Assembly: GCA_001599595.1 (NCBI GenBank) | Contig: BCHH01000004.1 | Location: forward strand, 379,905-443,904 | Direction of reading: 5' to 3' | DNA length: 64,000 nt | Source of the DNA: Beverwykella pulmonaria | Lineage: Eukaryota; Ascomycota; Dothideomycetes; Pleosporales; Melanommataceae | In this document: positions 33,617 through 43,305 of the stretch, piece after piece | Position numbering within the stretch: the stretch's first letter is position 1 | Layout: the number at the start of each line of letters is the position of its first letter | Notes under the pieces: generated by a model | The model's input: only the letters and a program-made list of their open reading frames with translations | Database searches by the model: none | What the model was told of the DNA's origin: nothing | Translations under genes and position numbers: made by a program

Positions 33617-34017
33617 ATGCCTATGCGCCGCACTGCCCCCCATACCGTCCGTACGACCCGCACAAGGCCCACTCTCAAGCAAAGACTGCTCGGCCCCAAG
33701 CGCACGAAGGTCTCTCGACGGGCCCCAGCAACAACTACTACGACGACGACAACGACAAGGACGACCAGGACGACCCCCGTCCATGGCGCACATGCCACGG
33801 GCGTCCACCACCACAAACGCCATGCCACCATGGGGGACAAGGTCTCTGGCGCGCTGATGAAGCTGCGCGGTTCGTTGACTCGCCGTCCGGGGCTCAAGGT
33901 AAGCTAATCCGCGCCCCAACCATGTCTTGATGGATGAAATGCTGATTGTGGATATAGGCTGCTGGTACCCGCAGAATGCACGGCACGGATGGGCGTAATG
34001 CTCGCCGCGTCTATTGA
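33617..34017 (+). CDS. Small basic Thr/Arg/His-rich protein
   Basis: Two exons, 33617-33898 and 33958-34017, give 113 aa. The protein is very basic (many Arg, Lys and His, few acids). It has a Thr run (nine Thr) then RTTRTT around residues 38-53, a short His cluster (GVHHHKRH) and a conserved-looking C-terminus, MGDKVSGALMKLRGSLTRRP then KAAGTRRMHGTDGRNARRVY. I recall similar C-termini in small uncharacterised proteins of filamentous ascomycetes, sometimes stress- or conidiation-linked. That is memory and not a search. The TATA box and leader suggest strong expression. No signal peptide is seen. The function is unknown; the charge suggests binding to nucleic acid or membrane phosphate. Confidence 0.75.
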
Positions 34018-34362
34018 GTCTTGCACGACTGGAATGGAGATTCGTTAATATGTATTCCCTATGTTATGATTGCGCTGTACTGTTAGCTGTGGGGAGATAC
34101 CACTGTAGGATAACGTGTGACGATACCCGATGAATATGATACTGCATTTATATTTTCCATACATGTCCATTTTTGCACACCAGTCATGCTAATGTGGGGT
34201 CTGTGTAGTTCAGTCCCAGTGTGTTACGTTTGTTCCACATTGAAGAATGGGCTCATAGGAATGAATTGGTCCATTTCTGATTCATGCAACACTGGATTGA
34301 ATGTGGTATTTCCGTGTGCATGTATATTACTTGCTGACAGACATGATCCCTTGCGTGCACAC
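34018..34362. other. Intergenic between convergent genes
   Basis: T-rich 3' flanking sequence of both neighbours. No feature is recognised. Confidence 0.5.
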
Positions 34363-35336
34363 CTAAATACACCGACCGCCGTCTACTTCCAAGTTGACCC
34401 CGGTGATGAACTTAGCCTCCGAGCTCGCCATGAACACGCACGCCGACGTAACGTCGTCTACCTCACCAATCCTGCCCATGGGAACGTTGAAGATGAACTT
34501 TTGGCGGTTCTCGGGTGTATCCTCCATGCCTGTGAAGGACGAGAAGAGGCCGGTCCCAGTGACCAGCGGGCAGATGCTGTTCACTCGGATTTGGTGCGGG
34601 CCGTACTCTGCAGCAAGTCCTTTCGTAGCCTACAGCTCCATTAGCGGAGAATCAACGTGCTGGGCAGGCGATGCGGTACATTCCAAATCGCTCCCTTGGA
34701 CGCGTTATACCACACCAGTCCTGGTCTTGGTCTGGTGGCTCCAACACTCGCAATGTTGATAATGACGCCGCCCTCCTTCCTTTCAATGGCCTGAGGTATA
34801 TAGGCATTGCACCCTAGATAGACGCCCTTGACATTCACATCGAATGTCTTCTGGAACTCTTCCTCTGTGACGTCCACCGTAGGCTTGTTCTTATATGACG
34901 TTCCCGCATTGTTCACTAATATGTCCACCTTGCCGAACTTCTCCACCGCGGCGTCCATGGTGGACTTCCAGTCGGCGGCTTTCGTGACGTCCATCTTGTG
35001 GAAGGCGAGGGAGGAGGGGTTCTCTTTGACCGTTGCTTCGCCGCCGGCAGAGTTGATGTCACATACGAGGACTTTGGCGCCTTCGGCCGCGAACGAAATC
35101 GAGATGCCGGCCCCGAAGCCTGAGCCTCCGCCTGGGACAAAATGTCAGCTTTTGTGGAAGGAGATCTTCGTCACAGTGGAGCAAGCAATGGAATCAAGAA
35201 CGAGGGCCACGGGCTCCCTATTGCGAATGCTAGAAAACATCATGCGTTACAATTTCAGGTCCTGGTGAGTACTGTGAGTAAGGTGCGATAGTGTCGTACC
35301 TGTGACAATGGCCACCTTCCCATCTAATCGGCCCAT
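34363..35336 (-). CDS. Short-chain dehydrogenase/reductase (classical SDR)
   Basis: Three exons: 35336-35300, 35131-34680, 34629-34363, giving 251 aa, the normal classical SDR size. The NAD(P)-binding TGGGSGFGAG (residues 12-21) spans the first intron. Other motifs are LVNNAG, a Ser in the NIASVGATRP strand, the catalytic Tyr154-x3-Lys158 (YNASK), and GLAAEYGPHQIRVNSICPL. It ends with FITGVNLEVDGGRCI. The charged residue after the second strand, in VCDINSAGG, is Asp, which usually favours NAD over NADP. It resembles FabG / glucose-dehydrogenase-like SDRs; the substrate cannot be read from sequence. It diverges from the succinate-semialdehyde dehydrogenase gene across 654 bp. Confidence 0.9.
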
Positions 35337-35990
35337 GGCGGTAGAGCTACGAAGTTGATCGATGTGGACTTGGTTGTGGAGAGGTGTATGAAGAGCTGGC
35401 GTGAAGGCGCAGAAAGCAAAACGCTTCGTGAAGCAGCAGCGAAGTGTTCTTAGTCGTTGTCGAAAGCGAGGAGTGACTGCCGCATCTTTTGCGCTGGTGG
35501 ATCGGGCATAGTCTGCAGATGGACACGCTCTACCGACGCAGGCCGCAATTCGGAGACGCAAGATGAGGGGTCAAGAGGGTTGGAGGGGAAGTGGACGTGT
35601 GTCGTCACCCAGAAAAACACGCTAGACAGGGGAGTCTGCGGAAGCAAGCCGTGGGTTCATCGACCTCTGCTCTTCGGATCACCATTTTCGGGTCGCATAA
35701 ACCGGCCCTGCTCACCAATCACAACATGTGCAGATGGAGTTGCGGAGTTCAAGGTGGGGTTGAGGAGCTTCGTAGTGCCGTCTGGAGAGCTTGAAAGCCG
35801 CGGTGGCATGGAATTACTCTTTGACTAGTACTCGATAAATAATTCTATCGCGCCCGCAAGTGAACAGGAGCGTTGCACTTTCGCGATATCTCTACTTCGG
35901 TACTCATTCGACGACTATCTCACAGATCGTTTCGTGGCGGAATAACCAGATTTTCGTACGCCTCGGCTTTAACGAGACATCGATATCACA
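35337..35990. promoter_or_regulatory. Divergent promoter with GATA sites
   Basis: Three HGATAR-type sites lie within 160 bases of the dehydrogenase start: CGATAA at 35833-35838, and reverse-oriented CGATAG at 35845-35850 and AGATAG at 35915-35920. GATA factors of the AreA type control nitrogen-source genes, including GABA use in Aspergillus. Binding here is an inference. Confidence 0.4.
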
Positions 35991-37768
35991 ATGACTTCTG
36001 CCGAGAAGTATGAGCTTCCGTTCAAGGTATGTCTATCTCCGCAACAGGCTCTTTGCTCTCTTTTTTCTGAAGTAAGCTTATCATGCTTAGCTCAACAACC
36101 CAGACCTCTTGCACAGCGAGTCCTTCGTCCATGGGGAATGGGTAAAGTCGAAGTCTGGCAAGACATTTGAAGTAGTCGGTTAGTATCCCCGAGCAACCTC
36201 TTCCCATTTCTACCAGACTGCACATACTAGAGAGCCCACCTTAGCTATTAGGCAAAGAGAATCGACGCGCCTCAATCAACCCAGCTATATCCAGCAGTAG
36301 GATTTTTTTTTTCCGCGTACGTATACTGACTCTTAAACAGACCCCGGAACGGGAAAGCCATGGATAGAATGTCCAACCAACGACGCCTCGGATGTGGATG
36401 CCGCCGTGAAGAGCTCACATGAAGCCTTTGAAAGCTACCGAAAAATCAGCCCACGAGCTCGGGCACAAATGCTGTTGAAGTGGGATTCCTTGATACGTGA
36501 AAACAAGGAAGACATTGCCACGATTCTGGTGTATGAAACCGGCAAGCCCCGAGCAGAGGCATACGGCGAGATCGATTACTCGACGGGATTCACTTGGTGG
36601 TTTGCAGGAGAGGCCGAGCGTATTCAAGGAAGCGTCTTCACCCCGTCTTTGCCGGATCGCCGCGTCTTCACTATCAAACAGCCCCTGGGCGCAACGGCGG
36701 CCTTGGTGCCCTGGAACTTCCCCATCGCAATGGTCTTGAGGAAAGCCGGAGCTGCTCTTGCAGCTGGGTGTACCATGATTGTCAAGCCCAGCCCGGAGAC
36801 CCCCATCACAATCCTAACGCTGGCATACCTCGCGGATAAGGCTGGTTTTCCCAAGGGTGCGTTGAACGTACTCACCACGGACCTCGACAAAACACCCGAG
36901 CTCAGTGAAGCGCTCTGCCGGCACGATCTCATCAAGAAGGTGTCCTTCACGGGATCAACACGGGTCGGGAAGCTCGTTGCCAAAATATGCGCCGACAACC
37001 TGAAAAAAGTAACGCTGGAGCTGGGCGGCAACTGTCCAGTCCTGATCTTCGACGACGCCAACGTCGACCAAGCCATGAGTCAAATTTTTGCTCTGAAGTA
37101 CCGCCACGCAGGGCAAGCCTGCATCACCGCGAATCGTATATTCGTCCAGTCCGGGATCTTCGACAGCTTCCTTGAGCGCTGGAACGCGGAAAGCAAGAAG
37201 ATTGTCGTAGGACATGGCTCTGACAAAGCAACTACAATGGGACCGGTAACCACCCCACGGGGTGTTGAGAAGGCGCTCGCTCTTGTTCAAGACGCAAAGT
37301 CCAAAGGGGCAACTATTCATACTGGCGGAAACAAAATCTCCAAGGGCGGATACTTCTTCGAGCCGACGGTTATCACCGGCGTTACCCCCGATATGGATAT
37401 CGCCAGCGAAGAGATCTTCGCGCCCGTCTGCTCCTTTATCAAATTCGAGACCGAGGAGGAGGCAGTACGGGCTGCGAATGACACAAGCATGGGTCTTGCT
37501 TCGTACTGTTTTACCAAGAACGTCGACCGTTTGTGGAGGCTTTTCGAAAATCTCGAGGCTGGAATGATTGGCTTGAACACGGGTAAGTTTACACATGTCG
37601 AAAAAAATAGTCGTCTTTGCTAACTTCACAGGCAACTCTTCTGCCGCCGAGTCACCTTTTGGTGGTATCAAGCAGTCTGGGTACGGAAAGGAGTCTGGTA
37701 AGGACGTTGCGGTCAATGAGTATCTCATTACAAAGACCGGGACATTCACATTGGAAGCACAATCGTAA
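35991..37768 (+). CDS. Succinate-semialdehyde dehydrogenase (aldehyde dehydrogenase family)
   Basis: Four exons: 35991-36026, 36091-36178, 36341-37582, 37632-37768, giving 500 aa, full length. It oxidises succinate semialdehyde to succinate in the GABA shunt; relatives use NADP or NAD. Motifs: VPWNFP, KPSPETP, FTGSTRVGK, catalytic Glu268 in VTLELGGN, catalytic Cys302 in GQACITANRI, EEIFAPV and ESPFGGIKQSGYGKE. The pattern GQACITANR is that of the succinate-semialdehyde branch. No mitochondrial presequence is evident, so it may be cytosolic like yeast Uga2. All three introns are in phase. A 276-codon frame on the opposite strand is a shadow. Confidence 0.92.
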
Positions 37769-38339
37769 AGACATTTACGATTCATGTCACCACTGGTGAG
37801 TGAATATCCAAGACGACTGTCAAGAACCTACTTCAGGGCTAGCAAGACAGGACAAGTGCATATCGAGCCTTGCTTTCTTTTGTCTTTTGGTAGGATTTTC
37901 GAAATAGGCATCCAGAGGTGGTGACATGGGGTGAAAGGGATAAGACGTGCATGCGGATATATTGAGTAAAACAGCATGGAAACCTAGTCGGTTGTACGCG
38001 TACTGAAGTGAAACAGTTAATGAATAGTTAAGACAACAATGTGCTTGGCTGGTTCGACTTGTGAGTGTGGAGAGCTAATTCTTTCTTCTGTTTCGCCTGC
38101 CTGAGTGAAGTAAATGTATAAAATGTCCATGTATCAATTGTCCCTATTTCCACCCTCCCCTCTCCCCGCAGACTTCTTGCGGTCCGACACGTGATTGCAG
38201 TCCGTGCCCAGGTGCAAGCGCTAGTCCTGTCGCGATTCCACATAATTGTTGCCGCGCCTCTTGAAGCTCCATCTCCACAACCCCACCTCCGCCCGAGTCC
38301 CTGTCCGCCATACACGTTGCGCGCAGCACCACCGACACA
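37769..38339. other. Intergenic, no gene seen
   Basis: It holds the 3' flank of the dehydrogenase gene and the promoter of the RNA-binding protein gene. Confidence 0.5.
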
Positions 38340-39951
38340 ATGGACATTGACATGACCGATGCGGGCTACGACATTGACCTCGATGTTGACCCAAGCATTG
38401 AGGTTCCGGCGGAACAAGTGCAGCAATCAGTGCAGGTACACCTTCACAGACGTGCCCCAGCCTGTCCACCTTTGGTTGATCGATAGCTGACAAGCCATTC
38501 CCAGGATGCCCAGCCTCAGAAACAGGATGGCGATGATGCGTCTATGCCTGCCGCCTACTTCGAGTCACTCGAGGTCTTCGAACCATGGCCGGAATCGTTG
38601 AATCTACAGGGCGTGAGCGACTTCGGCCCAAACGACCCATCGGATTATGCGCTCGAGTACTGCCCCGAGATTAGTGTAAAACGGCTGCGCTGGGTCAATG
38701 ACAATTCGGTCAACATCGAGTACTACAGCCCCAAAGACGCCGCGGACGCACTGAGCGTCCTCACCGACCCACAAGCTGGAGATCCCACATCCTTCACTGC
38801 TCAAACTTCGCGGAGGGCGATAGCCTATTCTAGAAAACCAGACAGCGTTTTGACTATACGGGAGTGCAATTCCGGCGATCAAAAGGCCAAAAACGCCGCC
38901 GTTCGCAGTCAGTTTTACAAGAAGAACCCTCAGGCGCGGGAGCGAGATCGGGAGCAAGAGCGTGAGCGTCGTCGGCCTCAAAGGGATTATCTAGATTACG
39001 ATGGGGTGGATACCTCGGGGCCAAGGAGGCGGAGGTGTGTATACCGTCCGATAGATCATGGGACATTGCGCTAACGTGGTCAGCGTGAGCTATAATGAGT
39101 CGATGTACGATGATGTTTCCTCGCCGAACGATGTCGAAGCCAGCAGAGACGGCCGGAATAGCAACCGTGGTATGAACGGGCGAAGTAGGGAAGTCGACTC
39201 ATACCGGCCTGGACATAGAAGGTGTGCCCTTAACGCTATCCACAGCCTTTGTGTAGGCGCATAAACAGTGTCGCTAACTATTGATTCTAGCAGTCCGAGA
39301 GAGTCACAATTCGGACGACTCAGGGATAGGAGTGCATCCCCCGGAGATGATGGAGATGGGCGGCTGGGTTTTGCCGAGGATGGCTCCTCTATGCGTCGCC
39401 GCTACCGAAGTCGAAGTCGAAGCCGCAACGACCGACGACGCCGAGCTCCCAGCAACGAGCGATGGACACATGACCGCTCCGCTGACTTTGCCGATCGAGG
39501 CCGTGGCGACTCGGGTGGACGGTGGTTGAAGAACTCTGAGCTCTCTTCGCCGTCTCGAGACACAATCTATCACAAGATCGATATGGGCAGCCACCACCGA
39601 AGGATGGATGCAATGGACGAGACAGCTAACAAGGGGTCCCTTCTCTCGAGGATGACCAAGGATGGACAACCGGTTGCGCCACGGTCTCTGGCGAGTAGAA
39701 TAACGCGCGATGATGAAGAGTCGAGCTATGGGAGGCTCAAGGACGACCACAGCGCGCCCCAATATAGCGAGTTTGCGGAAACGACACCCCCTAAGCGTGA
39801 TCTGGCGAGCAGAATCACCCGAGACGACAGCGACAACGACAACGAATTCAACATCCGCGGCCGGTCACAGAGCCATGGTTTTAGTATCCGTGGAACAGCT
39901 GTTCCGCAAGCACCTAGCTTCTCGATTCGAGGCGCCGCTGGGGGAGCGTAG
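38340..39951 (+). CDS. NCBP3-like RNA-binding protein
   Basis: Four exons: 38340-38435, 38505-39034, 39084-39221, 39291-39951, giving 474 aa. After an acidic start (MDIDMTDAGYDIDLDVDP), the segment LNLQGVSDFGPNDPSDYALE then VKRLRWVNDNSVNIEYYSPK and DAADALSVL is the RRM-like domain of the NCBP3 family (old name DUF2414), the alternative cap-binding subunit linked to mRNA export. The rest is disordered and full of RS/RD/ER dipeptides (MRRRYRSRSRSRNDRRRR). The C-terminal part repeats a short block, SRMTKDG, ASRITRDDE, ASRITRDDS, and then NIRG, SIRG, SIRG. The nuclear RNA role follows from the family. The acceptor of the last intron could also be three bases further on, changing one residue. Confidence 0.85.
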
Positions 39952-40475
39952 AATGTTCTTCAGGCACGCAGCTTCTCGATCAGAGCCGCTGCGGTCGAGT
40001 ACAGAAGGAATGGATTCTTCTCTTGAATACTACACTTATATTATCGATTTTTTTAATCGACTTTGCTGAATGCTACGAGCATCCTAAAAGAAGATGGAAG
40101 ACAGGCATTTGCACGGGCGGTAACACCGTTTGGCGCTGGAAATTGAGCTTTAGCATGGGGTTATTGCATACATTGCACAGAGGCATATTTGATACCAGGA
40201 TTTCCCTCTTTTTTCCTCTCTGTGCATTCTGACTGCGGTCGAAATGACCGTCCCTGAACTATGATATATTACAGTTCTCGTGTGTGTACAATTCTTAAAG
40301 TTCTTTGGCGATCTCTTCTTCTTCTTTTATCACTAGGACATAATCACTAGATTATCACATGGCGGAGTGCAATACATAACAGTACAATATAGAGTTTGGT
40401 TTCATTCCTGCATTTCCACCATCAAAGCTAGATCTAACTGCAACACTACGCTTTTTCCTCCTCTCACCCCCCTCC
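39952..40475. other. Intergenic between convergent genes
   Basis: AT-rich 3' flanks of both neighbours. No gene is seen. Confidence 0.5.
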
Positions 40476-41095
40476 CTACGCCTTAACCCGTCCATCTTTT
40501 ACCATCTCCCGAATAACATTAATCGAGCTCGTAACCGCAAGCTTCGCCATCTACACCCCACCACGCATTAGCCAAAAAAATACACTCCCATCTCAGATGC
40601 TTGAATAGGGACGGGGAAAACATACGTCTTTCAACTGCTGAAGTTCCTTCTCCTTCTCCTTCCCCTGCAGTTCCGTCCTAGGCTGAACCTCAAACATATA
40701 CGTCATACATAGGCCCTCGTCGGACTCGGAAATCACATTGCGGATGTGCGCTCCGTCTTCTTGCTCAAAATCGATCTACATCGGCTCTTAGAGTATGCAA
40801 TATGAGGAATCGAACAAAGTGAACAGATTTTCTTACGTACCCAAGCCGGTTCATACCCCCGCACCGTCTCCCTAGCCACGTCCTTCCCCGGCCCCTTGCC
40901 CTTTTTAAAATTGACTACGCGTTCTACGACGCCGTTGTCATCCCGGAGAACATCGCAGCTTTCGATTATAGGCACGAATTCTTGCGCGAAGCGGATTTTG
41001 CGCTGGAGGCCAGCCCAGACTTGGGGAAATGTTAGGATGGGGGTTGCAGAGGGCGGGTTTATAGGGGCGGTGAAGCAGAAGTGGAAGGCTGCCAT
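40476..41095 (-). CDS. DUF1857 (SRPBCC-like) protein
   Basis: Three exons: 41095-40841, 40775-40626, 40550-40476, giving 159 aa, the usual size. The N-terminal pattern FTAPINPPSATPILTFPQVW, then GLQRKIRFAQEFVPIIESCD, followed by ERVVNFKKGKGP and, across intron 1, IDFEQEDGAHIRNVISES, is that of the DUF1857 family. This is a START/Bet v1-like fold with a hydrophobic pocket. After intron 2 the last exon encodes a C-terminal helix, MAKLAVTSSINVIREMVKDG. No catalytic role is known; binding of a small hydrophobic ligand is likely. All joins are in phase. Confidence 0.85.
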
Positions 41096-41750
41096 TTGGA
41101 GTGAGTTGGGTGATGTATGACGTAGGGCTGGGGGATTTGTGTGGCTGGAGAAAGTCTGTATTAGGTATCGTGTGCGATGACGGTACTATGAAGTGGTCCT
41201 TTGCTGTTTATATATATATGCTGATGATTGTGTCCGGATGTCGGGACACCGACACTGTGATGCGGGTCTCCACCCACCATGGCCTGGCCCGATGATCTGA
41301 TTATTCAAGTGCGAGCGCGAGAAAGCCGAACGCAGCGAGGCTTATTCATCACATCGTGAGGATTTCTTCTACTCCGAGCAAGATGCTAATTTCCCCATTC
41401 GAATCTAGGAGAGGGTGAAAATGCTCTTGGCGGCTTGTTGTTCGGCCTTTCTCGCGCGAAGAGCTGGACACCGGAGGGTTTCACAACTTCTGCCCTGTAC
41501 ATAGGGCGTTGAGTCTAGATGCAAGAGTTTTGGGATCAAGCAGCATGTTGTTCCGGAAGTGATGTTCATTTCCATCCCGAGAAGAATGTTGGCCTCCATT
41601 TCATCAAACAAAATGGTAGCCCACACGAACTTGTCCGCCCAGGCCTGGAGGAATTCATTCTCTTCAAACCTTCCTATTGTAACACCAGACTTTTACCCGA
41701 AAGGTGAATGACTTTTGGACGCCTTGGAAATCCCCCTAAACGAAGACAAT
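41096..41750. other. Intergenic, no gene seen
   Basis: Promoter side of the DUF1857 gene and 3' side of the OTC gene. Frames up to 73 codons lack motifs. Confidence 0.5.
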
Positions 41751-42938
41751 TTACTGGATCTTACCCTTATTCACAACGAACCCTTCCAATGCAGCTAGGA
41801 AGCAATTAGTAGATGTCATATAAGCATACCAGAAAATCACGGAGCACCTACAGATTGCAGCCCACAGCCTATTCTCCGCCTCCCGGAAGACGACGGACCT
41901 CGGGCCATAGAAGACCTCATCGCTGACCTCCTCAGGATGGCGAGGCAGACAGTGCATAAACTCCCAGCTCTCCTTGGCTCCTCCGCGCTGAGCCAGCTCC
42001 GATGTGATGCGGAAATCCTTGAAGGCTGCGAGACGTTTGGCGGTTTCGGCTTCCTGGCCCATGGACACCCAAGTGTCAGTCACGAGGATATCTGCATTCT
42101 TGATGGCTTCCTCGGGCACATGGGTCTCGAAGAGCTTTCCAGCGCGAGGCGCGGTGAGGGCAGCTTGGCCAATGACTGCCCGCATCTCGTCGGGGATTTC
42201 ATAGCCCTTGGGCGTTGCAACGGAGATGTCCACGCCCAGCTTTGTGGCGCCAATGGCGAGGTCAAACAGGACGTTATTCGCGTCACCAATCCAAGCGATC
42301 TTCATTCCCTCGAGGCCAAGTGATTTCGCTGAGCTGGAGGGGTGGGTCTCGGAGATGGTGAGGAAGTCGGCGACGATTTGCAGCGGGTGGTAGAGATCCG
42401 AGAGTGCGTTGATTACAGGCACGGCGGAGTTCTTCGCAAGGTCTGCCACGTCGGAGTGAGGGCCTACGCGAGCCACGATTGCGGACGTCATGCTGGACAG
42501 GACGAGGGATGTGTCGTAGAGGGACTCATTCACCTGGGGCCCAATTGTGAGTCGAAGACTTCAGAACGAGAGCGCTGTTCATACACCTAGCTGGATATCG
42601 TCCTTGCCCAAGAACATGGGATGGCCGCCCATGGTCGCGACGGCACCTTCAGTCGACACCCTCGTGCGCGTACTCCGCTTGCTGAAGGTCAAGGCCACGG
42701 TCTTTCCAGCCAATGCGCCACGCAGTGAGTGCGGAATCTCGCCTGTGCCCGACGTAATGGCCGTCTTGTGGCGGTGGGCATTTCGGACGAGCGTGGTGAG
42801 CTCCGCAGGAGAGAGGTCTGCAATGGAGAGCAGATGGCGGGGAGGGAATGGTTTGGCAGGCGCGGGTGTGGAGTAGCAGCGGGACGGCGTGCGTGCCAAG
42901 CTTCGCAGAGCGGCGGGCGAGGGGCGGAAGGGAGGCAT
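41751..42938 (-). CDS. argB: Ornithine carbamoyltransferase, mitochondrial
   Basis: Three exons: 42938-42585, 42533-41852, 41794-41751, giving 359 aa. It makes citrulline from ornithine and carbamoyl phosphate in arginine synthesis. The N-terminus (MPPFRPSPAALRSLARTPSR, then CYSTPAPA) is a basic, acid-free mitochondrial presequence. Carbamoyl-phosphate binding STRT is at residues 89-92, HPLQ at 167-170 and the ornithine-side HCLPRH at 312-317. The intron join DIQLG/VNESLYD and the terminal join RLWAAIS/ALEGFV agree with the family. The ATG at 42938 is preferred over the open upstream frame because it begins the presequence. A TTATAAA box sits about 46 bases upstream, and a one-mismatch Cpc1/Gcn4-like GGAGTCA lies near 43012-43018. 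It diverges from the Tag1-like gene over 367 bp. Confidence 0.94.
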
Positions 42939-43305
42939 CGTGAAAGAGAGCTGCAGTCCGGCTCCTGGGGAGGGCAATTGCAAGTTTATAAGGCGTGAAT
43001 AGGCAGCGGGTGGAGTCACACGCCCCGCTGTTGATTTTTTGCGCGCCCTGCAGCAGCGCATGCGTCACGAAAACACGGCAAGGGTCGTTCGTTATCGATT
43101 GGTCTGAAGCCGCCTTGTCGCTTTCGGCGTCGCGCGGCCTCGGCGCTGCGTATCGGCAACCCGAGCCTCAGCCACCTGAGACGATGACGACCACGACACC
43201 AACACACACCACCTATCCCCACCGTTGACCACCGTCTTGTCTTTCACCACCACGCATGCGCGACTAGAACGATCCGATTTCCCTACTCGGCGCCCCGCAG
43301 CAACC
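42939..43305. promoter_or_regulatory. Divergent promoter of argB and the Tag1-like gene
   Basis: The TATA-like TTATAAA (minus-strand reading, about 42985-42991) serves argB. GGAGTCA at about 43012-43018 differs by one base from the general-amino-acid-control site TGA[CG]TCA. The side next to 43306 is CA/CT-rich leader. Confidence 0.35.

Noticed and set aside
36955..37785. 276-codon open frame on the minus strand
   Set aside because: It lies fully opposite the catalytic part of the succinate-semialdehyde dehydrogenase; it is a codon-bias shadow with no motif.
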